Assembly: GCF_020682705.1 (NCBI RefSeq)
Contig: NZ_JAGTTN010000007.1
Location: forward strand, 1 to 64,000
Length of the DNA stretch: 64,000 nt
Direction of reading: 5' to 3'
Source of the DNA: Microbacterium allomyrinae
Lineage (GTDB): Bacteria > Actinomycetota > Actinomycetes > Actinomycetales > Microbacteriaceae
In this document: positions 53,822 through 61,507 of the stretch, one piece after another
Layout of the letters: each line of letters starts with the position of its first letter
How positions within the stretch are numbered: position 1 is the stretch's first letter
The notes under the pieces: generated by a model
Seen by the model: only the letters and a program-made list of their open reading frames with translations
The model's database searches: none
What the model was told of the DNA's origin: nothing
Translations under genes and position numbers: made by a program

Positions 53822-53952
53822 CACTCCAACCTACCGGGCCCGTCCCGGGCGAGTGTCGAGCGCTGCGCACACCAAGGTTGCACCCTCGGCGACGTCGGCA
53901 CGTGCCGGGGGTGGCCCCGGAGCGCCCGAGCGGACGGCCATAAGCTGTGGCC
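53822..53952. promoter_or_regulatory. Back-to-back leaderless promoters (FAH / PrsW)
   Basis: TAGGTT (53828-53833, minus) stands 6 nt before the FAH ATG and TAAGCT (53941-53946, plus) 6 nt before the PrsW ATG. Between them lie about 107 bp with no other recognised element. Confidence 0.65.
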
Positions 53953-55182
53953 ATGACGTACGACCACGGAGCCGGGGGCGCGCGCCCCTCGCTCACGCCG
54001 CCCGAGTTCGCGTCGGCGCTGGCGCAGCCTCGTGTCGCCTCTCCGGCGACGATCGTGCCGGCGGCGGTGTCGCAGGCGCCGGTGCCGGTCCCCGCCACCG
54101 TGTCGCCCCGCTCGGGACGGTCCGCGCCGATCTGGATCGTCGGCATCCTCGTACTCGTGCTCGTCGCGATCGTCGGCTACTTCCTCAACGCGATCGGGCC
54201 CGGCGCGTCTCTGGTGGGGATGCTGCTGGCGCTCATCCCCCTCGCGGGCGTGGTGTTCGCGGTGCGCCTCGTCGACCGGTGGGAGCCCGAGCCGCGGGGG
54301 CTGCTCATCCTGGCGGTGGCATGGGGTGCGATCGCCGCCGTCGGCATCGCCCTGGGCGTAGACCTGCTGATCACGATGGCGTTCGGCAACGACGGGTCGA
54401 CGCTGCGCGAAGCGCTCACCGTCGTGGTGCAGGCGCCCGTGGTCGAGGAGGTCGCGAAAGGGATAGGCGTATTCCTCATCTTCGTGACCGCGCGCCGTGC
54501 GTTCGACGGCCCGGTGGACGGCATCGTGTACGGCGCGCTCATCGGCGCAGGATTCGCGTTCACCGAGAACATCCAGTACTTCGCCATCAGTTTCATCGAG
54601 GGCGGCGCGGCCGAGACCTCCACGACATTCTTCATGCGCGGCATCCTCTCGCCGTTCGCCCACGTCATGTTCACGAGCGTGACCGGATTCGCCCTCGGGC
54701 TGGCGGCGCGCAAAGGGCTGAGCGCGAGCCATGCCGTCGGGCCATGGCTGCTGGGTCTGGCGGGGGCGATCGCGCTGCACGCGCTCTGGAACGGATCGGC
54801 GATGTTCGGCGACTTCTTCGGCCTGTACATGACGCTTCAGATCCCGCTCTTCGTGGGGTTCATCCTCGGCGTCATCGCGCTGCGGCGCGAGGAGTCGCGG
54901 CTCACACGTCGACGGCTGGGGGAGTATGCCGCCGCGGGGTGGTTCACTCCGCAGGAAGTCGACATGCTGGCGACACCCGCCGGGCGTAGAGCGGCACTCG
55001 GCTGGGCGAAGTCGCTCCGCGGAGATCGCACGCCGCTCATGAGGGGCTTCATCGGCGATGCGACTGCGCTTGCGGCCACGCGCCAGCGTGCGATCACCGG
55101 ACGGGACCCCGATGCGGCGAGCGACGAACGCGACCTCCTCGCGCGGACGGCGGCGGCCCGCGCGGCGCTGTTCGCCCCCTGA
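53953..55182 (+). CDS. PrsW-family intramembrane metalloprotease
   Basis: The 409-aa product has eight or so transmembrane helices and the PrsW motifs VVEEVAKG, ENIQYF, FAHVMFTSVTG and LHALWNG. These supply the Glu and His residues of this M82-type protease. PrsW in Bacillus cuts an anti-sigma factor; the target here is unknown. A Pro/Ala-rich cytoplasmic N-terminus (about 1-55) and a soluble C-terminus (about 310-409) frame the membrane part. ATG 53953 is chosen because TAAGCT ends exactly 6 nt upstream. Confidence 0.88.
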   Translation: MTYDHGAGGARPSLTPPEFASALAQPRVASPATIVPAAVSQAPVPVPATVSPRSGRSAPIWIVGILVLVLVAIVGYFLNAIGPGASLVGMLLALIPLAGVVFAVRLVDRWEPEPRGLLILAVAWGAIAAVGIALGVDLLITMAFGNDGSTLREALTVVVQAPVVEEVAKGIGVFLIFVTARRAFDGPVDGIVYGALIGAGFAFTENIQYFAISFIEGGAAETSTTFFMRGILSPFAHVMFTSVTGFALGLAARKGLSASHAVGPWLLGLAGAIALHALWNGSAMFGDFFGLYMTLQIPLFVGFILGVIALRREESRLTRRRLGEYAAAGWFTPQEVDMLATPAGRRAALGWAKSLRGDRTPLMRGFIGDATALAATRQRAITGRDPDAASDERDLLARTAAARAALFAP

Positions 55183-55225
55183 CCCTTGACACCGTCCGGG
55201 GCGCTGGGCATCCTGAGTGGAGACC

Positions 55226-55371
55226 AACTCAGCGCTCGGTAGTCACGCAGGCACAGCCGCGGACACCGAGCGCTGAGTTCTCGAGTGGGCGTGTTCGATA
55301 CGAGCGCGAACGGCGTGTTCCACACCCGACGAGCCGTATCGACATCTCTCGGAGGGGTTCGCCGCGAGAGA
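55226..55371 (+). other. Cluster of three inverted repeats between prsW and the FKBP gene
   Basis: Three inverted repeats lie in series: a perfect 15-bp pair (55226-55240 with 55265-55279, 24-nt loop), TCGATACG (55295-55302) with CGTATCGA (55335-55342), and TCTCTCG (55345-55351) with CGAGAGA (55365-55371). The whole 231-bp gap could fold into a structured RNA or hold terminator plus operator elements. No gene is seen in it. Confidence 0.6.
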
Positions 55372-55413
55372 AACCATCCTGTGCCGATCCTCCGGGGATG
55401 GTTGGATGGATGC

Positions 55414-55782
55414 ATGACTGACGACCGCACCAAGCCCGAGATCGACGCCCCCGCGGGCCCCGCGCCCGCCGACCTGGTCATCCGCGACCTCATCGTGGGC
55501 GACGGCGCCGAGGCGAAGCCCGGCGACACCGTGACCGTCCACTACGTGGGTGTGGAGTACGAGACCGGCGAAGAGTTCGACTCGTCGTGGAACCGCGGCG
55601 AGAGCATCCAGTTCCCGCTGCGCGGCCTCATCCAGGGCTGGCAGGACGGCATCCCGAGCATGAAGGTCGGCGGACGCCGCGAGCTCGTGATCCCCCCGCA
55701 CCTCGCCTACGGTCCCGCCGGTGGGCACTTCCTCGGCGGCAAGACCCTCATCTTCATCATCGACCTCGTCGCCGTCGGCTGA
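55414..55782 (+). CDS. FKBP-type peptidyl-prolyl isomerase (cytoplasmic)
   Basis: The 122-aa product is one complete FKBP12-like domain: VHYVGVEYETGEEFDSSWNRGE, FPLRGLIQGWQDGI, MKVGGRRELVIPPHLAYG and LIFIIDLV. It catalyses cis-trans isomerisation of prolyl bonds. Unlike the enzyme at 6.5 kb it has no signal or lipobox. ATG 55414 is the only start near the domain's usual N-terminus. A strong terminator follows. The region upstream is unusually rich in inverted repeats. Confidence 0.92.
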   Translation: MTDDRTKPEIDAPAGPAPADLVIRDLIVGDGAEAKPGDTVTVHYVGVEYETGEEFDSSWNRGESIQFPLRGLIQGWQDGIPSMKVGGRRELVIPPHLAYGPAGGHFLGGKTLIFIIDLVAVG

Positions 55783-55812
55783 GACTGAGCCGACCACCAC
55801 ACAGGCCATAGA

Positions 55813-55843
55813 GAGGGACGGATGCCGGCGGCATCCGTCCCTC
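55813..55843 (+). terminator. Terminator after the FKBP gene
   Basis: A perfect 14-bp stem (GAGGGACGGATGCC at 55813-55826 with its complement at 55830-55843) and a 3-nt loop, 31 nt after the stop codon, then CGTCGTTT. Confidence 0.8.
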
Positions 55844-55860
55844 CGTCGTTTCCGTTGGGG

Positions 55861-55939
55861 CGCGCCTGCCGGCTGCAGATTCCTGTGGGGGCGCCACAGA
55901 TCGGATGCGCCGCAACAGGGGAATGGCGCCGATGAGCGG
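55861..55939. repeat. Left copy of a diverged ~79-bp direct repeat
   Basis: Shares blocks such as GGCTGCAG, GGCGCCACAGATC and TGGCGCCG, in the same order, with 57068-57146. By eye about three quarters of positions agree. The two copies flank the broken AbiEi/nuclease-like gene. CCACAGATCGG also recurs at about 55998-56009, just upstream of that gene. Confidence 0.6.
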
Positions 55940-56053
55940 CGAGGGCCGTACGTGTCTCAGCGAGACTCCTGCCCGACGAGTCGCGCCGCGGGGCTCTCCA
56001 CAGATCGGGTGACGTGCTGTCCGAGGCGCACCGAGCCGTTGCATCGTGGGTCG

Positions 56054-57035
56054 ATGGAGCCAAGAACCGAGCCGTCGATCGCGATCCATCGCCGGAGGGA
56101 CCGGGACGGTCAACCGGTCAACGACCGCAGACTCGCCCGGGAGATCGAGCGCGGTGCGTACGTCCGTGTTGCGCCGGGGTCCTTCGTCCGGGGCAGCGAA
56201 TGGCGGATGCTCCGCCCGATGGACCGGCACTACGTGCGGGTGATCGAGGTCATGGATCGCTCGCGCTGCCCACTGCTGGTGTCACACTTCGCAGCCGCCT
56301 CGGCGTGGGGCATCGACCTGATCGGCCGATGGCCGGAGGTCGTCGACATCCTCGTCCCGCGCACCACCGGCGGACGTTCGTCGGGGGAGTTCCGGCGCAG
56401 GACGACGACGCACTCGAACATCGAGACCGTGGACTGGCGGGGTCACGCGATCACGTCGCCGGCGCAGACGGCGCTCGACCTTGCGCGGATCGGCGCGTTC
56501 ACCGCCGGGGTCATCGCCCTGGACCAGGCACAGTGGGTGCGGCGGTCGGGTGGCGCGCTCGTGACGCGTGCCGGTCTCCAGGCGATCGCCGACGCCGACC
56601 CTCGGCAGCGCGGCGGTGCGCGCATGCGCGGGGCGCTCGCCTTCTCGACCGGGTCATCGGACTCGGTGCGCGAGAGCGAGGGACGGGGTGCTCATCGAAC
56701 GTCTCGGATTCCCTGCGCCGGTGCTTCAGAGGCGCTTCCGCCTGCCGAGCGGCCGCAAGGCCGACGTCGACTACTACTTCGAGGAGTTCGACCACATTGC
56801 GGAGTTCGACGGCACGGGAAAATACCTCGACCCTGCACTCCTGAAGGGGCGGACACCCGAGGAGGCGCTCATCGCCGAGAAGGATCGCGGCGACGAGCTG
56901 CAGCGTGCGGTCCGCGCGTTCTCTCGTTGGCGGACGCCGGCCCACAAAGATCCTCGGCTGCTCTACGACATCCTCAGACGCGCAGGGCTTCCGTCGCGCT
57001 CCGCGCGGCCGCCCGCCGGGCTGGTGTGGGCCTGA
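56054..57035 (+). pseudogene. Frameshifted AbiEi-like / PD-(D/E)XK nuclease-like gene
   Basis: The first frame (from ATG 56054) encodes an AbiEi-like winged-helix region: DGQPVNDRRLAREIERGAYV, LLVSHFAAASAWGIDLIG, GHAITSPAQTALDLARIG. At about 56685-56688 a GGGG run throws it out of frame. The other frame then reads GVLIERLGFPAPVLQRRF and continues through RKADVDYYFEEF and AEFDGTGKY, a PD-(D/E)XK/DUF559-like nuclease pattern, to 57035. Removing one G restores a 326-residue protein. AbiEi proteins are antitoxins of type IV systems, but no AbiEii toxin gene is adjacent. Flanking direct repeats hint at cassette-like spread. It could be a real mutation or a sequencing slip. Confidence 0.7.
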
Positions 57036-57067
57036 CCTCGCGTGTGCGGCGCGAGCACGGTCAACCT

Positions 57068-57146
57068 CGCGCCGTTGCGGCTGCAGCTTCTTGGTGCGGC
57101 GCCACAGATCTGATAGGCCGCGACAGAGCAGTGGCGCCGCTGCCGG
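57068..57146. repeat. Right copy of a diverged ~79-bp direct repeat
   Basis: The partner of 55861-55939 in the same orientation, 33 nt after the end of the broken gene. Contains two GGCGCC blocks about 40 nt apart. The remaining 115 bp before yceI hold no other recognised signal. Confidence 0.6.
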
Positions 57147-57261
57147 AAGGAACGGTCGATCGGAGATTTTTGCATTCACGGGAATAGATTGCTCCCGATG
57201 TCGCGTTTTACCGGACATGCCTGCCGACTCGCGCGGCGACCCACCGACACGAAGGACGACC

Positions 57262-57828
57262 ATGACCGACACCACCTCGACGATCTCCATCCCCGGCTAC
57301 AAGGCGGGCACCTGGGTGCTCGACCCCTCGCACAGCGAGGTCACCTTCAGCGTCCGCCACATGATGATCTCGAAGGTGCGCGGCACCTTCGGCATGAAGA
57401 GCGCGACGCTCGTCGCCCCCGAGAACCCGCTCGACGCCAAGGTCGAGGCGAGCGTGGACGTCACGTCGGTCGACACCAAGGACGAGGGACGCGACACGCA
57501 CCTGCGCTCGGCCGACTTCTTCGATGTCGAGAACCACCCCACGATGGAGTTCCGCTCGACCGGCGCGCGCGTCGAGGGCGGCGACTTCCTCGTCGACGGC
57601 GACCTCACCATCCGCGGCATCACCAAGCCCGTCACCTTCGACTTCGAGTTCGGCGGCTTCGGAGTCGACCCGTGGGGCAACTACAAGGCCGGCGCGACCG
57701 CCAAGGCGGTCGTGAACCGCGAGGAGTTCGGCCTCACGTGGAACGCCGCGCTCGAGGCCGGCGGCGTCCTCGTCGGCAAGGACATCACCATCACCCTGGA
57801 CCTCCAGGGCGCGCTCCAGCAGGACTGA
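57262..57828 (+). CDS. YceI family protein
   Basis: The 188-aa product is a YceI lipocalin-like barrel: TWVLDPSHSEVTFSVRHMMISKVRGTF, the HLRSADFFDVENHPTMEF motif, LTIRGITKPVTFDFEF. Relatives bind polyisoprenoids. There is no signal peptide, so it is probably cytoplasmic, unlike E. coli YceI. The ATG has GAAGGACGACC just upstream. The stop codon forms the first bases of an extragenic palindrome. Confidence 0.9.
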   Translation: MTDTTSTISIPGYKAGTWVLDPSHSEVTFSVRHMMISKVRGTFGMKSATLVAPENPLDAKVEASVDVTSVDTKDEGRDTHLRSADFFDVENHPTMEFRSTGARVEGGDFLVDGDLTIRGITKPVTFDFEFGGFGVDPWGNYKAGATAKAVVNREEFGLTWNAALEAGGVLVGKDITITLDLQGALQQD

Positions 57829-57872
57829 TCTCGATACACGCCGACCGCCGTGCGCTATGCGGCGGAACTCGA
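57827..57872. repeat. Extragenic palindrome at the end of yceI
   Basis: Begins GATCTCGATACA at the yceI stop and ends GGAACTCGAG; the inner CGCCG/CGGCG blocks pair. Weaker match to the element at 57956-57989, in the same orientation. Confidence 0.5.
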
Positions 57873-57930
57873 GCAGCGTCTCCGGCGCATCGATCCGGCG
57901 GATCGCCCGCCGGCACCCGAAGCCGGCTGA

Positions 57931-59007
57931 TCAGCGAGCAGGGGGAGGGGCGGATGATCTCGATACAGCCGCTGCGCGGCCACTCGATCCGGCGGCTGCG
58001 GCATCCGTCCCTTCGTCGTTGCGCCGTCTGCGCCGCAGGCGATCCTGCGCGAGAAGAATCCCCAGGAACACAACGAGCACACCCACCGGTTCGTTCCAGC
58101 TGACGTGCTCGCCGAGGATCACGACGCCGAGCACCACGCCGACCAGCGGGGTGATGTAGGTGACGGTAGAGGCGCGGGTCGGCCCCCAGGCCCGCACCGC
58201 GTTCTGGTTCCAGATGTAGGCGATGCCGGTGCCGAGGCACCCGAGCAGCACGACGCTCATGACGATCCACGGATCGAGGTGCACCGGGGTGAGGACCAGA
58301 ACCGGTGTGAGCACGGCCATGATCGCCGCCGCGAGGCCGATGTTGAGGAACGAGAACATCAGGGCGCTCATGCCGGTGTTCGCGACGAACTTGCGCATGT
58401 ACGCGAGGCTGAAGCCGTAGCAGGCCGTCGCGCCGAGGATCGCGAACTGGGCGATGAGGCTCTGCGAGAGATCGAGCCCCTGCCACGGGCCGATGATGAC
58501 GACGACGCCCGCGATGCCGAGCGCGATCCCTGCGATCTGCAGCGGCTTGAGCTTCTCGACGCGGAACACCAGGGCCGCCATGATCGCGGTCATGATCGGC
58601 GTCGTCGCGTTGTAGATGCTGGCGAGTCCGCTCGTCACGTGCTGCTGCGCCCACGAGAACAACAGGAACGGCACGACGCAGAACGACACGGCCAGCACCG
58701 TCATGTGGCCCCAGATCTTCAGCGATCGGGGAAGCGCCTCGCGCCGGATCGCGACGAACAGACCGAGGACCAGCGCCCCGAGGATCAGTCGCGACCACGC
58801 GACCTGGGCCGGTGAGATGCCGGTCAGCGCGACCTTCATGAACAGGAAGCTCGATCCCCACACGATCCCCGTCAGCGCGAACTGCACCGCCACCGACGCC
58901 TGCGACATCGGTGCGCCGGACGCGGCGCGCGCCCCGTCGATCGGACGCGTCGCGTCCGGGGGCGTGGGCGGGGTCGGGGAGGTGGGGTTCGAACGTGCGG
59001 TGGACAC
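57931..59007 (-). CDS. EamA/DMT-family transporter
   Basis: The 358-aa product has ten helices in two five-helix EamA repeats, with GSSFLFMKVALTGISPAQVAWSRL in the first and IWNQNAVRAWGPTRAS plus TPLVGVVLGVVILGEHV in the second. It exports or exchanges small metabolites; the substrate is unknown. GTG 59007 is set by TAGAGT (59014-59019) 6 nt upstream. The last 40 residues are Arg/Ala/Ser/Pro-rich and are largely specified by an extragenic palindrome (57956-57989) that lies within the coding end. Confidence 0.88.
   Translation of the reverse strand: MSTARSNPTSPTPPTPPDATRPIDGARAASGAPMSQASVAVQFALTGIVWGSSFLFMKVALTGISPAQVAWSRLILGALVLGLFVAIRREALPRSLKIWGHMTVLAVSFCVVPFLLFSWAQQHVTSGLASIYNATTPIMTAIMAALVFRVEKLKPLQIAGIALGIAGVVVIIGPWQGLDLSQSLIAQFAILGATACYGFSLAYMRKFVANTGMSALMFSFLNIGLAAAIMAVLTPVLVLTPVHLDPWIVMSVVLLGCLGTGIAYIWNQNAVRAWGPTRASTVTYITPLVGVVLGVVILGEHVSWNEPVGVLVVFLGILLAQDRLRRRRRNDEGTDAAAAGSSGRAAAVSRSSAPPPAR
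57956..57989. repeat. REP-like palindrome inside the 3' end of the EamA gene
   Basis: GATCTCGATACA ... CACTCGATC, with GCCGC/GCGGC inside, is a clear imperfect palindrome of the type seen at 26128-26166. Read on the minus strand it specifies about residues 340-351 of the transporter. Confidence 0.65.
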
Positions 59008-59145
59008 GCGGCGACTCTAGCCCCGGCATCCGACTCTCGCGCCCGACCGCCAGTGCCGCGTCCGAAATCCGCCGAACGACGACCGTCCGACTGCGGTTCG
59101 CGCGCGATGCCGACGTGACCGTTCGCCGGTGGTGCGATGCGCTGG

Positions 59146-59151
59146 TAGACT
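59146..59151 (+). promoter_or_regulatory. -10 box of rpsO
   Basis: TAGACT stands 89 nt before the rpsO start, giving a leader of about 80 nt. This leader is long enough for S15 autoregulation, but I cannot fold it reliably by eye. Confidence 0.5.
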
Positions 59152-59240
59152 CTTGAGGTTGCCGTTTGATCGGCCGCGGAGAAAGAGAGCTCACGCATCA
59201 GGCGTCGGGCACCGCGCAACGACGAGAAAGGGGATCACCT

Positions 59241-59510
59241 ATGGCACTGGAAGCAGACGTCAAGAAGGCGATCATCGAAGAGTACGCGACGCACCCCGGT
59301 GACACCGGATCCCCCGAGGTGCAGGTTGCAATGCTGACGCAGCGCATCAAGGACCTCACCGAGCACCTCAAGGAGCACAAGCACGACCACCACTCGCGTC
59401 GTGGTCTGTTCCTGATGGTCGGTCAGCGTCGTCGTCTGCTCGGCTACCTCCAGGACATCGACATCGCGCGTTATCGCTCGCTGATCGAACGTCTCGGACT
59501 CCGCCGCTAA
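59241..59510 (+). CDS. rpsO: 30S ribosomal protein S15
   Basis: The 89-aa product is a full-length S15 with [30 protein letters not shown] and RRRLLGYL. It binds the central domain of 16S rRNA early in 30S assembly. ATG 59241 has AAAGGGGA about 6 nt upstream. A strong terminator follows, and pnp, the usual neighbour, is not downstream. Confidence 0.98.
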   Translation: MALEADVKKAIIEEYATHPGDTGSPEVQVAMLTQRIKDLTEHLKEHKHDHHSRRGLFLMVGQRRRLLGYLQDIDIARYRSLIERLGLRR

Positions 59511-59550
59511 GCAGCAGCGCAGCCGCGTACAATCGCGCAGAACATTCTTG

Positions 59551-59581
59551 GAAGGCCTCCCCACGGTGTGGGGAGGCCTTC
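59551..59581. terminator. Terminator of rpsO (and convergent surE)
   Basis: A perfect 14-bp stem (GAAGGCCTCCCCAC at 59551-59564 with its complement at 59568-59581) and a GGT loop. The right end overlaps the surE stop codon at 59580-59582, so both transcripts can use it. Confidence 0.85.
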
Positions 59582-60344
59582 ACCCATTCCGGGAGGTTAC
59601 GGCCTGGGTATAGCCCAACGGGACCTGCGACACCGGATCGAGTCCGGTCAGCGTCACCCAGCCCTCGGCCAGGAGTGCTGCGTCGGTGCCGGGTTCCGGG
59701 GTGTTCGGCAGGTCCTCGACCGCGAGCCGGATGTGCCCCCGGTCCTCCTCCGTCAGGGTGGTCTGCACGATGCCGAACGGGGCGAGGCCGGCTTCCACCG
59801 TGCCGCGACTGCGCGGCGCGTTGGGGACGTTCAGGTTGATCACGGTGCCCCGTGGCCGTTCCAGGAGGAACGGCAGCAGCCCGACGACCGCGGTGGCGGC
59901 GGCATCCCAGTGGAAATCCTCCGGGTTCATGCCGACGTCGAGAGACACCGCGACGCCCCAGGCCCCGTTCAGGCCACCCGTGAGTGCCGCGCCCACCGTG
60001 CCGGAATGAAGGATGGCGCGCCCGACATTGGCGCCGTGGTTGACGCCCGAGAGCACGAGTTCGGCAGGCGCGCCGAATGCTCCGTGTGCCGCGATGAGTG
60101 CGACGAGACCGGGTCCGCCGCGCACCGCGTACGCCGGGATGTCCGCGAGTCCCTGCAGTTCGCGTCGTTCTATCGCAATGCGCCCGTCCTCCTCTGCCGC
60201 CACGATCGATGCGCTGGAGCCGCTCGACTGGCGCGCAGGCGCCGCAATGGTGACATCGAGTCCCGCGTCCCGTGCCGCCCGAGCGAGCACATGGAGCCCG
60301 GGGGCGTCTATACCGTCGTCGTTCGTGAGAAGAGTGCGGGTCAT
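59580..60344 (-). CDS. surE: 5'/3'-nucleotidase SurE
   Basis: The 254-aa product starts MTRTLLTNDDGIDAPGLHVL, the SurE metal-binding signature, and has SGVNHGANVGRAILHSGTVGAA. SurE removes phosphate from nucleoside monophosphates. Its ATG overlaps the stop of the upstream PfkB gene by 4 nt, so it is translated with it. The terminator hairpin overlaps its stop. Confidence 0.93.
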   Translation of the reverse strand: MTRTLLTNDDGIDAPGLHVLARAARDAGLDVTIAAPARQSSGSSASIVAAEEDGRIAIERRELQGLADIPAYAVRGGPGLVALIAAHGAFGAPAELVLSGVNHGANVGRAILHSGTVGAALTGGLNGAWGVAVSLDVGMNPEDFHWDAAATAVVGLLPFLLERPRGTVINLNVPNAPRSRGTVEAGLAPFGIVQTTLTEEDRGHIRLAVEDLPNTPEPGTDAALLAEGWVTLTGLDPVSQVPLGYTQAVTSRNG

Positions 60345-61387
60345 GGCTTCTCCCGGTTCTTGCCGCTCTCATCCGTCGTGCCGCTCTCGGCGTTCTCGGC
60401 GAGAGCAGCCAGCCCGTCGGGACTGACGTGGCCGGTCACCGGCTGGTCGATCCCGGCGGCGGATTCGTCGAGGATCTCGCGCACCGAGACCGCCTCGCGC
60501 AGCCTCGCGATCGCTTCGGGGTCGCCGGTGCCCAACCCGTGACGCGTCACGTTGAGCGCGGCGGCCGCGGCGCCGGTGATGATCGCGTCGCGCACGCTCT
60601 CACCGCGGGCGAGGCCTGCCGCCACCCCTGCCGTCAGCGAGTCGCCGGCCCCACGGGTGTCGGCGACCTCCATGCGGGGTGCCTGGACCTCGAGGAATCC
60701 GGCCCCGTCGAGCAGCAGCGTGGGTTCGGGGGATCGCGAGACGATCACCGAATGCGCGCCCTTCTGGTGGAGCATCCGCATCGCCGCTCTGATCGCCGCG
60801 GCGGAGGCGCCGTCGGGAACGCGCCCGTCGCGGACGAGCTCTTCGTCGCTCACCTTGAGGACGTCGACTCCGCCCGTGACCGCGGCATCGAGACGGTCTC
60901 CGGCCAGATCGACGACGACTCTCGCCCCGCCCTCGCGGAGGTCGGCCGCGAGGCGCCGATAGGTGTCGGCCGGAAGCGCCTCGTCGCCGGCCGGCCCGCT
61001 CAGGATCACCAGACCGGACGCGAGACCCTCACGCAGTGTCAGTCCGTACAGCTCATCGAGGTCGTGGCGCGCCAGCGGCTCGCCCTCGGTCTCGGCGATC
61101 ACGTCCCGTTCGCCGGCACGGCGATCGTGGACGTATGCCGACCCCTTGCCCGGTCGATCGATGCCCGCGACCGCGATGCCCTCGTCTTCGAGGAGATGGC
61201 GCAGCATCCGCCCGATCTCGCCCGTGAGCGTGCAGCACATCGTCACCGACACACCGAGCCGCAGCAGCATGCGCGCCTGCCACACACCCTGGCCGCCCGC
61301 GTGGAGATGGATGTCGGGCTCGTCGTCATGCTCCTCGATCGTCACGGTGAGCGTGGGGGAGGGCGCGAAGATCGTCACGTCGCTCAT
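60341..61387 (-). CDS. PfkB-family sugar kinase (1-phosphofructokinase-like)
   Basis: The 348-aa product has the PfkB fold with GGQGVWQARMLLRLG near the start (a GGKG-type motif in 1-phosphofructokinase relatives) and the anion-hole motif DTRGAGDSLTAGV near residue 260. It phosphorylates a sugar or sugar phosphate. ATG 61387 is set by TACCGT 7 nt upstream (61395-61400). The last 40 residues are an extra acidic/polar tail. It precedes surE with a 4-nt overlap; the pair may act on phosphorylated nucleosides or sugars. Confidence 0.87.
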   Translation of the reverse strand: MSDVTIFAPSPTLTVTIEEHDDEPDIHLHAGGQGVWQARMLLRLGVSVTMCCTLTGEIGRMLRHLLEDEGIAVAGIDRPGKGSAYVHDRRAGERDVIAETEGEPLARHDLDELYGLTLREGLASGLVILSGPAGDEALPADTYRRLAADLREGGARVVVDLAGDRLDAAVTGGVDVLKVSDEELVRDGRVPDGASAAAIRAAMRMLHQKGAHSVIVSRSPEPTLLLDGAGFLEVQAPRMEVADTRGAGDSLTAGVAAGLARGESVRDAIITGAAAAALNVTRHGLGTGDPEAIARLREAVSVREILDESAAGIDQPVTGHVSPDGLAALAENAESGTTDESGKNREKP

Positions 61388-61507
61388 GAACGCCACGGTA
61401 GGCGCCGCGGCGACGAGTGGGGACCCCCTTGCGTCGGCGACGGATGCCGTGCAAAGCGCTCGGCGCAGCCCGCCCCGCCGCACGGCGGCGGAGAACGCGC
61501 GGAGGTG

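Noticed and set aside
56054..57035. Programmed frameshift joining the two halves of the AbiEi/nuclease-like gene
   Set aside because: The GGGG run lacks a slippery heptamer with a downstream pseudoknot that I can see; a simple mutation or read error is more economical.
55861..57146. Insertion sequence flanked by inverted ends
   Set aside because: The flanking repeats are direct and diverged, no transposase is encoded, and no short target duplication is visible.
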